From Dokdonia sinensis (GTDB taxonomy: Bacteria > Bacteroidota > Bacteroidia > Flavobacteriales > Flavobacteriaceae): DNA of 64,000 nucleotides. Both the position numbers and the translations under genes were made by a program. Under the pieces are notes generated by a model. The model saw nothing but the letters and a program-made list of their open reading frames with translations, made no database searches and was not told where the DNA came from. Below, one piece after another: positions 27,205-36,433 of the stretch; positions within the stretch are counted from its first letter, which is position 1, and the number at the start of each line of letters is the position of its first letter. The stretch lies in the NCBI RefSeq assembly GCF_003688895.1, contig NZ_REFV01000008.1, forward strand, positions 113,223-177,222, given 5' to 3'.

Positions 27205-28542
27205 TTACTGATTTACACTCAATCCTCTCAATTTCTGAAAAATACGCAATGATTTTCCGTCGGTCATTACTGAAATTGCATTACATACTTGCATTAGTTG
27301 TTTATATAACAATTCAGTTTCATCAATTACTACCTCATCAAAGAGTTTTATGATCAATCTATCGTAGTGAGTCGTATCATCACCTATTGCATTACAACGT
27401 GCGTCGAGTAAGGCAGAAAGTATTTCGTACCCTGCGATCTCTTTTTCTACCACTTCTGGGCTTTCGTAGATGTTTGAAATGCTAATTTTTATGACGTCTG
27501 CAATTTGAGCTTCATACTTGGATTTATCTAGTAATGCTCTTGCAAAAGTTCCCTCAAGAATAGCCGTTTCGTGCGCCATAAAAATTTCTACGACCTCGTC
27601 TATTAAAGTTCCAATAGCAAGTGCTCGCAAGTAGCCTACTCGCTCTGACCTTGTTGTAAGTGCAGAGTAATTTTTCTTATTCATATGGGGTACAAGCTTG
27701 AGCAAATATTCTAGGGCTTTTTCTTCAGGGATTAGCCCTAAATTTATTCCGTCTTCAAAGTCTATAATGGTATAACAAATGTCATCTGCAGCTTCTACTA
27801 GAAAAGTTAGGGGATGTCTGGCGTAGCTTACATTTTCTCCCGAACGAGTCTGAACAAGTCCAAGCTCTGCTGCTACTTCCTGAAAAAGTGCCTTATCTTC
27901 CTGAAAAAAACCAAATTTCTTATCTGCTATGTGAGAAGTTGGTTTTTTGGGTAGCGATTCCTTTGGGTATTTCATAAAAGCGCCTAGTGTCGCATAGGAA
28001 AGTCGGAGTCCTCCCTGAGCGCCAGGTTTAGAATGCGTGAGAATTCTAAACCCATTTGCATTTCCCTCAAAAGAGCAAAGATCCTCATACTCTTTAGGTG
28101 ATAGTTCAGACTGAAAACGCCTTCCATTTCCGTTTTTAAAATAGTCGCCTATTGCCTTCTCACCACTATGACCAAAAGGTGGATTCCCAATGTCGTGCGC
28201 CAGAGCAGCGGCAGCAACGATAGCCCCAAAATCATTAAAACGATACCCATGCACCTCTGCCAGATGTGGGTATTTTTCCAGAATACGCTTTCCTATCTTA
28301 CGCCCGAGTGATCTTCCCACAACAGAGACCTCCAGACTATGCGTGAGTCTTGTATGTACAAAATCTGTTTTAGAAAGTGGTATAACCTGTGTTTTGTCCT
28401 GCAAACTCCTGAAGGCAGATGAAAAAATAATTCGATCATAATCTACCTCAAATCCTAGTCGCGTTTCATCTTCTTCTGCTCTTAGGCGTTTGTTTGTATC
28501 GCCTTGCTTTTTTAGAGATAAAAGCTTTTCCCATTGCATCAT
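27205..28542 (-). CDS. dgt: Deoxyguanosinetriphosphate triphosphohydrolase
   Basis: 445 residues. It has the dGTPase N-terminal motif F-S-S-A-F-R-S-L-Q-D-K-T-Q-V, then the HD-domain metal ligands in HTRLTHSLEV and AHDIGNPPFGHSGE, and the second-half signature D-D-I-C-Y-T-I-I-D-F-E-D. It splits dGTP to deoxyguanosine and triphosphate, tuning dNTP pools. Two adjacent ATGs (28542 and 28539) could start it. The 233 bp upstream contain a palindrome and the phased repeats that face the TonB receptor gene. Confidence 0.92.
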   Translation of the reverse strand: MMQWEKLLSLKKQGDTNKRLRAEEDETRLGFEVDYDRIIFSSAFRSLQDKTQVIPLSKTDFVHTRLTHSLEVSVVGRSLGRKIGKRILEKYPHLAEVHGYRFNDFGAIVAAAALAHDIGNPPFGHSGEKAIGDYFKNGNGRRFQSELSPKEYEDLCSFEGNANGFRILTHSKPGAQGGLRLSYATLGAFMKYPKESLPKKPTSHIADKKFGFFQEDKALFQEVAAELGLVQTRSGENVSYARHPLTFLVEAADDICYTIIDFEDGINLGLIPEEKALEYLLKLVPHMNKKNYSALTTRSERVGYLRALAIGTLIDEVVEIFMAHETAILEGTFARALLDKSKYEAQIADVIKISISNIYESPEVVEKEIAGYEILSALLDARCNAIGDDTTHYDRLIIKLFDEVVIDETELLYKQLMQVCNAISVMTDGKSLRIFQKLRGLSVNQ

Positions 28543-28604
28543 ATTTCCAATACTTTGTTAGTTCGGGAAAGATAGTGCTTTTTCAATTTTTTCTTTCATT
28601 GTTG

Positions 28605-28620
28605 CGCTTTCGCGAAAGCG
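28605..28620. repeat. Palindrome CGCTTTCGCGAAAGCG, copy 9 (intergenic)
   Basis: Perfect copy 63 bp upstream of the dgt start, between dgt and the divergent TonB receptor gene. Confidence 0.95.
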
Positions 28621-28674
28621 TAAAAAAACAAAAGCCCCAGGGCAGGAGTTTGCGTGGCCTCCTTAATGTTTAGT

Positions 28675-28729
28675 TTACATTCACGTTACTTGAATGTAAT
28701 ACAACTATAACAATGGGGTAACATAAAAA
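28675..28729 (+). promoter_or_regulatory. 11-bp-phased TWACA direct repeats (Pho-box-like) before the TonB receptor gene
   Basis: Five consecutive 11-bp units start TTACA, TTACT, TAATA, TAACA and TAACA at 28675, 28686, 28697, 28708 and 28719. Direct repeats with one-helical-turn spacing are the usual target of OmpR/PhoB-family regulators. A TTTCTTTG (28745-28752), close to the -7 consensus, follows 26 bp after the start of the last unit, as expected if the regulator replaces a -33 element. Confidence 0.6.
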
Positions 28730-28775
28730 CGTGCTTACTGGCCGTTTCTTTGCAAAAAGAATTTATCCCTAAATA

Positions 28776-31553
28776 ATGAAACATTTTTTTACTCTTATAT
28801 TATTTCTTTCGGCCGTTATAGCCCAAGCACAAAACGGAACTATTACTGGGTCGCTTTCAGATAAAGAAGCTGCTGGACAACCGCTTCCCTTTGCAAATAT
28901 CCTCATCAAAGGAACATCAAAAGGAACAACCTCCGATTTTGACGGAAATTACATTATAAATAACGTTGAACCTGGAACCTACACTATTGAATTTTCATTT
29001 GTAGGATATCAATCTGTAGAAAAAACTAATATTGTTGTAACTGCCGGAAACACGACCGTTGTAAACCAAGAAATGAGTGCCGGAGCACTACTAGACGAGG
29101 TTATCGTAAAAACAACGGTGCGTAAAGAAACGGAAGCTGCATTACTTTTAGACCAGAAAAAGGCAACAACTATAAAACAAAGTATAGGTGCTCAAGAACT
29201 TGCTCGTAAAGGTGTAAGTGACGCAGCTGCTGCGGTTACTAAGATCTCTGGGATATCAAAACAAGAAGGCGGTGGCGGTAATGTATACGTGCGTGGTCTA
29301 GGAGACAGGTACCTGAATACTACTTATAATGGACTGAGTCTTCCTGCAAACAATATCGAGAAGAAGAATATGGATCTAAACCTATTCTCTTCTGACGTTA
29401 TACAAAATGTAGGAGTAAGCAAAACGTATGCTGCAAACTTTTATGGAGACTTTGCCGCGGGTAATGTTGATATTGTGGCCAAAGAATATACTGGAGATTT
29501 CTTTCTAGACGTAGACTTAGGTACGTCTATAAATACTAATGCTGTAGGCTCTAATTTTGTAAAGAGTGAAGGAACAGGATTCTTTGGTTTTTATAATAGA
29601 TATCAAAACGACCCTTATGCAGTCATCCTTTCTCACGGTGTAGATGCTATAGATGCAAACGCAACTACTGGTCTTTTAGGTAGCATATCTGGAGGTAAGT
29701 CTTGGGATGTAGGAGAGGAATCTAGATTAAGCGTTTTTGCAACAGCATCATTCGGCAATAATTATGAATTTAGAGAAGGGCCAGCAGTAGATTATACTAC
29801 AGTAGAGAAAAAACGCTTTCCCAACTCAGAAGAATACGAGTATAGTCGTAATACAACGGCTATGGCAAATATCGTTTACCGAATCAATGGAGATCATAAA
29901 ATAAAGTTTAACTCCCTATTTATAAATGATGCCACGGATCAAGCAAGCTACTTTGGAACCAAAGGACTCGGGATAAATCGTGACGCTATTTTAAATACTG
30001 ATAAAGGGTTTTACCAGTCTAACATTCAGTTTGAGCAGGATATGATTTTTGTAAATCAGATTACGGGTACAAACAGCATCAATGAGAAATTAAAACTAGA
30101 CTGGGGCTTAGGATATAATAAGGTATTTGCACGTCAGCCGGACCGTAAGCGTATTTCTGTGGAGCGTTATGACCTAGAGCTAGACGGTGACCCAAATACT
30201 AACGCAACCTTTTTTAGCAACATAGCCTTTGACAACCAGCGTTATTTCCAAAACATAGAAGATGATGAGCTGAATGCGCGCATTAACTTTAACTATGAGC
30301 AGTCTGAAGACTTGAGCTTTAACTTTGGGTATAATGGTCGTACCAAAAAGCGTGTATTTGATAACATACGTTACGGTTATGATTTTATACAGCCTAATAC
30401 AGAAGTAGGTGATGTTAGAGACTTAAATGGTGTCTTTGCTCCTGAGAATATAGGAACAGTATTTAATACGGTTGTTTTTAATGCTCTTGATCCAGCAAAT
30501 GGATTAGGAAACAATAACCTACCTGGTCGTACTGAAAACACTTATGAAGGTAATCTTATGGTGCACGGCGTTTTTGGAGAAGCCGTTTATCAATTAAATG
30601 AGAAACTCTCTCTTGTTCCTGGATTGCGTGTTGAACTTTTTGATCAAGATATTACGTACGACGTAATTAACCTCCCTCCTACAGACCCTGGTTTTAGAGA
30701 GGCGAGTGAGGTATTCTTTTTACCTAGCTTAAATGTGAAGTACGCACTTACTGAGGATCAAGCATTACGTTTCAGCTTTAGTAGTACAGTTTCAAATCCA
30801 GAATTTAAAGAGGTTGCACCTTTCGTATATGAAGACGTTACACAACGTATAGGTGGTAACCCAGACCTTCTAAGCGACCCTGCTTTTTCTAGAATTTATA
30901 ACCTAGATGTAAAATATGAATGGTTTATGGAGCGCGGAGAGATATTTTCTATAGGCGCTTTCGCAAAAGCAATTAATGACCCAGTAAACCTCGTAGTTGC
31001 AAATGACGCAACGGGAACACAGCGTTTCTTTAGAACGGGAGACAGAGCAGACGTGTTAGGATTTGAACTAGAAGCAAGAAAAGGGCTTCTTGTAGATGCT
31101 GAAGATGAGAATATTTTATCTGCAGGTCTTAATGCAACATACACATATACAACGCAGGACTTAAAAAGCTCGCAAGGTATATTCTCTACCACATTTGACA
31201 GAGACTCTGACCAGCTCCAAGGAGCTTCTCCACTGCTCTTAAACGCAGATTTGAGCTACAGCCCAACATTTGGTGAGTATAAACCAGTAGCAAACCTTGT
31301 ATTCTCTTATTTCTCAGACCGTATAGACGCATTAGGATCAGGGCAGTTAGGAAATATTATTGAAAAAGGAGTGCCTACCATAGACTTCGTATGGAAGAAT
31401 ACCATAAATGAGCATTTTGAAATTAATGCGAGCGTAAAGAATTTACTAAACCCTACTATCGAACGCGTACGTGAAATCGATGGCGGTGATATTGCTTTAT
31501 CAAGTTACAAACGTGGTCTTAACTTAGGACTACAACTGAAATATAAATTTTAA
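28776..31553 (+). CDS. TonB-dependent outer-membrane receptor
   Basis: 925 residues: signal peptide (about 1-19, ending AQAQ), carboxypeptidase-regulatory-like domain (about 20-105), plug domain (about 115-235, with VYVRGLGDRYLNTTYNGL), and a 22-strand-type barrel ending in LGLQLKYKF with terminal Phe. It imports a bulky ligand across the outer membrane using TonB energy. It is not a SusC, since no SusD follows; instead a beta-helix lipoprotein gene lies 38 bp downstream. Phosphate-linked substrates are suggested by the phased repeats upstream and the PiT transporter nearby. A decayed palindrome is read as GAFAKAINDP. Confidence 0.9.
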   Translation: MKHFFTLILFLSAVIAQAQNGTITGSLSDKEAAGQPLPFANILIKGTSKGTTSDFDGNYIINNVEPGTYTIEFSFVGYQSVEKTNIVVTAGNTTVVNQEMSAGALLDEVIVKTTVRKETEAALLLDQKKATTIKQSIGAQELARKGVSDAAAAVTKISGISKQEGGGGNVYVRGLGDRYLNTTYNGLSLPANNIEKKNMDLNLFSSDVIQNVGVSKTYAANFYGDFAAGNVDIVAKEYTGDFFLDVDLGTSINTNAVGSNFVKSEGTGFFGFYNRYQNDPYAVILSHGVDAIDANATTGLLGSISGGKSWDVGEESRLSVFATASFGNNYEFREGPAVDYTTVEKKRFPNSEEYEYSRNTTAMANIVYRINGDHKIKFNSLFINDATDQASYFGTKGLGINRDAILNTDKGFYQSNIQFEQDMIFVNQITGTNSINEKLKLDWGLGYNKVFARQPDRKRISVERYDLELDGDPNTNATFFSNIAFDNQRYFQNIEDDELNARINFNYEQSEDLSFNFGYNGRTKKRVFDNIRYGYDFIQPNTEVGDVRDLNGVFAPENIGTVFNTVVFNALDPANGLGNNNLPGRTENTYEGNLMVHGVFGEAVYQLNEKLSLVPGLRVELFDQDITYDVINLPPTDPGFREASEVFFLPSLNVKYALTEDQALRFSFSSTVSNPEFKEVAPFVYEDVTQRIGGNPDLLSDPAFSRIYNLDVKYEWFMERGEIFSIGAFAKAINDPVNLVVANDATGTQRFFRTGDRADVLGFELEARKGLLVDAEDENILSAGLNATYTYTTQDLKSSQGIFSTTFDRDSDQLQGASPLLLNADLSYSPTFGEYKPVANLVFSYFSDRIDALGSGQLGNIIEKGVPTIDFVWKNTINEHFEINASVKNLLNPTIERVREIDGGDIALSSYKRGLNLGLQLKYKF
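30956..30970. repeat. Decayed palindrome, CGCA-centre variant (in TonB receptor gene)
   Basis: CGCTTTCGCAAAAGC, read as AFAKA; the single central change (GCG to GCA) is synonymous. Confidence 0.75.
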
Positions 31554-31591
31554 TTAATCCAATCAAAACGAACAATTTAAAATTCAAAATT

Positions 31592-32773
31592 ATGAAAGCA
31601 AACAAATTTCTTTTAGCAATTTTTGCGGCAGCTACATTATTTGTAGGCTGTTCTGATGATGACACGGCAGACATCACCATTAATCAAAACGGAGGAGATA
31701 ACGGAAACCCTGTAGACCCTACAGATCTTACTATAGGTGGTACACTTTCTGAAGATCTAGTTCTTGCAGCTGGAACAGAATACACACTTACAAGTGCGCT
31801 TATTGTACCGGATGGTTTTACACTAACTGTAAATCCTGGCGCTGTAATCAAAGCTACTACCGGTGCAGATGTTTATGTTGCTGTATTACAAGGCGGAAAA
31901 ATAATGGCAGAAGGTACTTCTTCTAACCCGATAGTTTTTACTTCTAACTCTGCTACTCCTAATGCAGGAGATTGGGGTGGTCTTATTATATTAGGAAAAG
32001 CACCTATAAATTCTGTTACTGGTGGGAATGCTACTTCTACATCAGAAATAGGTGGATTACCTTACGGTGGTAGTGCTGTTAATGATAACTCTGGAATCTT
32101 AAGATACGTACGTATCGAGTATTCTGGAGGAGCGGCAGATGCATCTTCTGAGAATAACGGATTCTCATTTTATGGAGTAGGTAACGGAACAACTATAGAT
32201 TTTATCCAAGCTTTCGAAGGTAAAGATGATGGCGTAGAATTCTTTGGAGGAACTGTAAATGCTTCTCATATCTCTGTAGTAGGAGCTCAGGATGACTCTG
32301 TAGACTGGACAGAAGGTTTTACGGGAACGCTTACAGATGTTTACATCGAGCACAGACAGTCTCACGATAAAGGAATAGAAGGAGATGGTTTTAATACAGA
32401 CATAGGAAACAACTCGAGCCCTATTTTCTGGTCTTCTCCATCTATAAATAACCTTACTATAAATGGTAATGGATCTACAAATGAAAACGAAGCCATTCGT
32501 TTAAGAGCTGGGACTCGTGCATTATTTAACAATGTCTTATTATCTGGATTTGCCGAAGGTTTTGACCTAGACGACGAGGATGGTGAGAATTTTACAGGGG
32601 AAGGTGTAACAAATGGAGATACTGGTGTTACAGATATTAGCTTTGAAGACGTTATTGTAACACTTAAAAATGATACAGGCGCTACCTTTGACGAGACTAC
32701 ATTCTTTACAGGAGTAGGTAACGGTACTGGTGCAGACTACGCTTCTTGGAGCGGTGGATGGACACGTAACTAA
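31592..32773 (+). CDS. Beta-helix lipoprotein paired with the TonB receptor
   Basis: 393 residues with a lipoprotein signal (Cys20, FVGC). The body has repeated short strands with Gly/Asn turns typical of a right-handed parallel beta-helix: N-P-G-A-V-I-K-A-T-T-G, G-D-W-G-G-L-I-I-L-G-K-A and L-R-Y-V-R-I-E-Y-S-G-G. It is acidic, with Asp/Glu-rich loops near 315-330. It is probably a surface ligand-capture partner of the receptor, playing the part SusD plays for SusC. The two genes are cotranscribed up to the hairpin at 32810. Confidence 0.78.
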   Translation: MKANKFLLAIFAAATLFVGCSDDDTADITINQNGGDNGNPVDPTDLTIGGTLSEDLVLAAGTEYTLTSALIVPDGFTLTVNPGAVIKATTGADVYVAVLQGGKIMAEGTSSNPIVFTSNSATPNAGDWGGLIILGKAPINSVTGGNATSTSEIGGLPYGGSAVNDNSGILRYVRIEYSGGAADASSENNGFSFYGVGNGTTIDFIQAFEGKDDGVEFFGGTVNASHISVVGAQDDSVDWTEGFTGTLTDVYIEHRQSHDKGIEGDGFNTDIGNNSSPIFWSSPSINNLTINGNGSTNENEAIRLRAGTRALFNNVLLSGFAEGFDLDDEDGENFTGEGVTNGDTGVTDISFEDVIVTLKNDTGATFDETTFFTGVGNGTGADYASWSGGWTRN

Positions 32774-32809
32774 AAGAATACGCTAGATACAGCGTAAGAT
32801 TTAGCCAAT

Positions 32810-32844
32810 AAAAAAGGTCTCTTTCAATGAAAGAGACCTTTTTT
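32810..32844. terminator. Bidirectional terminator
   Basis: 16-bp perfect stem AAAAAAGGTCTCTTTC / GAAAGAGACCTTTTTT with a 3-nt loop. It serves the receptor/lipoprotein operon and, in reverse, the convergent MORN-like gene. Confidence 0.88.
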
Positions 32845-32875
32845 AGTTCAAGTATATGAGGAATTATACTTGTAT

Positions 32876-32889
32876 GCTTTCGCGAAAGC
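32876..32889. repeat. Palindrome GCTTTCGCGAAAGC, copy 10 (intergenic)
   Basis: Perfect 14-bp core between the terminator and the stop of the MORN-like gene. Confidence 0.95.
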
Positions 32890-32895
32890 GTAACC

Positions 32896-33264
32896 CTATT
32901 TATTACTCACAACACGCTCACCTTCATTTTTCCAAACGTTTACTGAGGCGATCTTAGAGTTCGAGTATTGTACTTCTTTAAGTGTATTGTCATCACTCCA
33001 AAAAAACCAAGTTCCTACTTTTGCCCCTTTATCATACTGAGCAACTGCAAGTTTCTCTCCATTACGATTATAACTTACCCACTCACCAGTAATGACTCCT
33101 TTTGCAGTAAAGAAACCTTGCTGACTGATAGTGCCATCGTCGTGATATAATGTTGCCTCTATAAGGTCACCATTCTGAATATATGTATCTTTTTTTACTT
33201 TTTCTTGAGCTTGTGCCACGTTTACTACGATCACCGCTACTAAAATCATCATCAACTTTTTCAT
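32896..33264 (-). CDS. Small secreted MORN/YwqK-like repeat protein
   Basis: 122 residues: signal peptide (about 1-20, ending AQAQ), then three or four repeats of the G-x-W-x-x-Y/F-x-x-x-G/N-x-x-x type (GEWVSYNRNGEKLAVAQYD, GTWFFWSDDNTLKEVQY), as in MORN or YwqK-like proteins. Its role is unknown. It runs opposite to its neighbours, and the phased repeats at 33313 lie upstream of its start, so it may share their regulator. Confidence 0.75.
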   Translation of the reverse strand: MKKLMMILVAVIVVNVAQAQEKVKKDTYIQNGDLIEATLYHDDGTISQQGFFTAKGVITGEWVSYNRNGEKLAVAQYDKGAKVGTWFFWSDDNTLKEVQYSNSKIASVNVWKNEGERVVSNK

Positions 33265-33312
33265 AATATTTGGGTCTTTATCATTAAACTTAATGCTAAG
33301 TTAATCTAAAGT

Positions 33313-33367
33313 TTACATTTACACAAGAATTACGTAACAATTACATAACATTAAATTTACATTAAAA
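33313..33367 (+). promoter_or_regulatory. Second 11-bp-phased TWACA array, upstream of the MORN-like and PiT genes
   Basis: TTACA at 33313, TAACA at 33335, TAACA at 33346 and TTACA at 33357, all multiples of 11 bp apart (33324 is the only unit that fails). The orientation matches the PiT gene, but the array is closest to the MORN-like gene (49 bp from its start). Confidence 0.5.
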
Positions 33368-33529
33368 TTATAATAATCTCTTTTTCAGGTTTTTATGTGT
33401 CTATTTTTAACAATTTAACTCAAGTTAAAATAGTAACATCTGAACTTATTTAATTACAATCGCCCGCTGATGCAAATTCTTAAACGGGTTTGTGATGACC
33501 TGAAAAAAACAGCTATCTTCGATGCATTA

Positions 33530-33545
33530 TAACCTTATGGTAACA
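33530..33545 (+). promoter_or_regulatory. TWACN pair before PiT
   Basis: TAACC at 33530 and TAACA at 33541, 11 bp apart. A GAATTTTG, one base off the -7 consensus, starts 25 bp after the second unit, almost the same geometry as at the TonB receptor gene. Confidence 0.45.
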
Positions 33546-33601
33546 TTCCCTTGTTTAGAAATTTGGAATTTTGCCCTTGGCTTTAAAACGAGCTTTCTTT
33601 T

Positions 33602-35854
33602 ATGGAGAATATGTACATTTTTATGATTATTGCTCTCGCAATACTCGCCATTGCAGATCTTGTTGTAGGTGTTAGTAATGATGCCGTAAATTTTCTGAAC
33701 TCGGCTATAGGTTCTAAGGCTGTAAGCTTCAGAACAATTATGATAGTAGCTAGTGTTGGAATTGCTTTTGGAGCACTCTCCTCTAGCGGGATGATGGAAG
33801 TAGCCCGTAAAGGTATTTTTGATCCCAGTCAGTTTTACTTTAATGAGATTATGATCATTTTTATGGCTGTAATGATCACAGACATTATCCTTCTCGACAT
33901 TTTTAATAGTTTGGGAATGCCTACTTCTACTACTGTTTCTATAGTATTTGAGCTTCTAGGGGCGGCAGTTGCAATGTCTATAGTAAAGATTTCCAATAAT
34001 AATGACACATTACTTGAAATAGGGAATTATATAAATACGGACAAGGCAACAGAGATCATACTAGGTATCTTGCTCTCTGTAGTCATTGCATTCTCCGTAG
34101 GTGCAATTGTACAGTTTATCTCAAGATTATTATTGACATTCAATTTTGAGAAAAAAGCGAGTTGGGTGGCAGCTGTCTTCGGCGGTGTAGCGATTACTGC
34201 TATTGCTTATTTTATTATTATTAAAGGACTTAAAAGCACTAATATCCTTCCTCCAGAGTTTTCATCTTGGGCAAATGAAAACTTACTACAATTTCTAGGA
34301 GTAAACTTTATCTTATGGACTGTACTATCAGGAGTAACACATAAATTTTTTAAAATCAATGTATACCGTGTCATCATTATAGTTGGAACCTTTGCCCTCG
34401 CAATGGCTTTTGCTGGCAACGACCTTGTAAACTTTATAGGCGTTCCGATGGCTGCTTATAATGCCTTCTTAAGTTGGCTCGCTGAGTTTACAGCAAATGG
34501 GACGTTACCCTCCGCCTTTAGTATGGAGAGTCTGGCAGAAAAAGTTCCTACACAACCCTATCTTTTATTAATCGCTGGACTCGTAATGGTACTAACTTTA
34601 TGGTTTTCAGAAAAAGCGAGACGTGTGGTCAAGACTTCTGTAGACCTTTCCCGTCAGGATGAAGTAAAAGAACGTTTTGAGCCCAACTGGCTTTCTCAAA
34701 AATTAGTGCGTGGTGTGATTGTTTTAGGTACCGGAATAAATAAAGTGATGCCAGCAAGCTCTTCAAATTTTATAAATCAAAGATTTGAAAAATCCACCAC
34801 TACAGCTACAATTCCAAAATCTGAAGTCCCTGCTTTTGATATGGTGCGTGCAGCTGTTAATCTAGTTATTGCAAGTGTTCTTATTTCTGTAGCTACGGGA
34901 TTAAAACTGCCATTATCCACCACATATGTGACCTTTATGGTTGCAATGGGAACTTCTCTTGCAGACAGGGCTTGGGGAAGTGAGAGCGCTGTATATCGAG
35001 TCGCAGGTGTGCTAAACGTGATAGGTGGCTGGTTCCTAACGGCTTTAAGTGCATTTTCTGCCGCAGCTATACTTGCATACCTCATGTATTTAGGTGGAAA
35101 TTATGCAATCATCGCGCTTTTCTTTCTTGCACTTATAATGATCGTACGTAACTATTTGAGCAGTAAAAAAGATAGTCTCAAAGCAAAAGCTCAAGAAGAC
35201 CTTAAAAAAGCCGAAAGCATTACTATAGCTGGTATTATAGAAGAAAGTGCAGATAATATTGCAAAAACAGTTTCTAGAACAAATAAAATCTACACTAATG
35301 TACTCAAGGGTCTTTCTAAGGGAGAAGTAAATAGTCTTAAAAAGAGTCGTAAATGGGTAGAAAAACTCAATAAAGAGATTGACGAATTACGCGGTAATAT
35401 CTTTTACTTCATTAAAAATTTAGAAGAAACTAGCGTAAGAGGTTCTAACTTTTACATCCAGATTCTAGGATATCTCGAGGATATTACACAGTCCCTAGAC
35501 TATATTGCAAAGGCAAGTTACAAGCATATAAACAATAATCACAAGCCATTGCGCTTTAATCAGATACGAGACCTTCAAGAAATAAACAACAAATTGAACG
35601 CTTTCCTAAGCGAGACAGAAATTGCTTTTAAGGATCGCAACTATTACAAAATAGATATTCTTATAGGTAAAAAGCAGGAACTCTACGACGATGTTAAGGA
35701 TAAAATCCAGAAACAAGTGGAGCGCACACGTTCTGAGGAATCCAGTCCGAAAAATACCACGCTATACTTCGGACTATTATTAGAAACAAAGGACCTTATC
35801 GAGGAAATTATGAACCTACTAGAGCTTTATAGCACAGAGCACAAAAGGTCCTAA
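33602..35854 (+). CDS. PiT-family inorganic phosphate transporter with C-terminal PhoU-like domain
   Basis: 750 residues. It shows the PiT signature GVSNDAVNFLNSAIGSKA near the N-terminus and its inverted counterpart (AFAGNDLVNFIGVPMAA, about 265-285), with about 11-12 membrane helices up to residue 515. The last about 220 residues are cytoplasmic and helical (coiled-coil-like, E-E-S-A-D-N-I-A-K-T and later E-I-D-E-L-R-G), the pattern of a PhoU-like domain fused to the permease. It imports phosphate coupled to cations. The N-terminal half also contains a P-T-S-T-T-V-S motif. Upstream repeats suggest control by phosphate starvation. Confidence 0.9.
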   Translation: MENMYIFMIIALAILAIADLVVGVSNDAVNFLNSAIGSKAVSFRTIMIVASVGIAFGALSSSGMMEVARKGIFDPSQFYFNEIMIIFMAVMITDIILLDIFNSLGMPTSTTVSIVFELLGAAVAMSIVKISNNNDTLLEIGNYINTDKATEIILGILLSVVIAFSVGAIVQFISRLLLTFNFEKKASWVAAVFGGVAITAIAYFIIIKGLKSTNILPPEFSSWANENLLQFLGVNFILWTVLSGVTHKFFKINVYRVIIIVGTFALAMAFAGNDLVNFIGVPMAAYNAFLSWLAEFTANGTLPSAFSMESLAEKVPTQPYLLLIAGLVMVLTLWFSEKARRVVKTSVDLSRQDEVKERFEPNWLSQKLVRGVIVLGTGINKVMPASSSNFINQRFEKSTTTATIPKSEVPAFDMVRAAVNLVIASVLISVATGLKLPLSTTYVTFMVAMGTSLADRAWGSESAVYRVAGVLNVIGGWFLTALSAFSAAAILAYLMYLGGNYAIIALFFLALIMIVRNYLSSKKDSLKAKAQEDLKKAESITIAGIIEESADNIAKTVSRTNKIYTNVLKGLSKGEVNSLKKSRKWVEKLNKEIDELRGNIFYFIKNLEETSVRGSNFYIQILGYLEDITQSLDYIAKASYKHINNNHKPLRFNQIRDLQEINNKLNAFLSETEIAFKDRNYYKIDILIGKKQELYDDVKDKIQKQVERTRSEESSPKNTTLYFGLLLETKDLIEEIMNLLELYSTEHKRS

Positions 35855-35878
35855 TTTAGGAACTAATTTTATAACTAT

Positions 35879-35907
35879 AAGACCCAATACTATACGTATC
35901 GGGTCTT
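35879..35907 (+). terminator. PiT terminator
   Basis: Stem AAGACCC / GGGTCTT with additional inner pairs (ATAC / GTAT), followed by CTT-rich sequence. Confidence 0.65.
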
Positions 35908-35926
35908 CTTATTGTGCAGATGGGTT

Positions 35927-35940
35927 CGCTTTCGCGAAAG
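35927..35940. repeat. Palindrome copy 11 (intergenic)
   Basis: CGCTTTCGCGAAAG, the right flank cut short. It lies after the PiT terminator in a 390-bp stretch (35855-36246) in which I find no gene. Confidence 0.9.
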
Positions 35941-36246
35941 TAAAATCTTAAACCAATCAAGAAAGCGCATTTTTTTTGAGCAGAACTACTTTATTTTAAG
36001 AGTCCTGTGGTAGATATTTAGATGTAAAAGCGATAAGTAAAGGTTTACTCATTAAATGAAGTTCAATATCGGTTTAAACTTGTCTGCTGGTTAAAATTCA
36101 ATATACAGATATTGCTAAATCTATCATTAAGAAACAATCCACCATCCGTTAAACAACTCTAAAAATTAGTGTTAATCTTCCTTAACGACTATCAGAAAAA
36201 TACGTCCTAAACGTAAATTAGTATTAAACCAATTAATAGAACAGCA

Positions 36247-36399
36247 ATGGCAGATATCATAAAAGACGAAAACGACCCAACTGAAGAATACTTACTACAA
36301 GACAACAAAAAGACTAAAATAGGAGCAGGAATAATAATAATTGCCCTTGTCATACTCATAGCTGCAGTAGCAGCGACAGCATTTTTTCTAGGCTTTTAG
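36247..36399 (+). CDS. 50-residue single-span membrane protein
   Basis: The product begins MADIIKDENDPTEEY and ends TAFFLGF. An acidic N-terminal 20 residues is followed by one long hydrophobic helix (about 28-49, IGAGIIIIALVILIAAVAAT-like). It is too short for ordinary ORF cut-offs. Support comes from an ATG in an AT-rich leader, a clean membrane segment and a hairpin terminator 35 bp downstream. Function unknown. Confidence 0.6.
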   Translation: MADIIKDENDPTEEYLLQDNKKTKIGAGIIIIALVILIAAVAATAFFLGF

Positions 36400-36433
36400 A
36401 ATATCCTCAAACGTAAATTACAAATAAAAAAAG

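Noticed and set aside
28776..32773. TonB receptor and lipoprotein as a SusC/SusD pair
   Set aside because: The lipoprotein is a beta-helix, not a helical TPR-like SusD, and the receptor lacks the usual SusC length and context.
33402..33460. Further TWACA words downstream of the second array
   Set aside because: TAACA/TTACA at 33408, 33434 and 33454 are not 11 bp apart and such words are common in AT-rich sequence.
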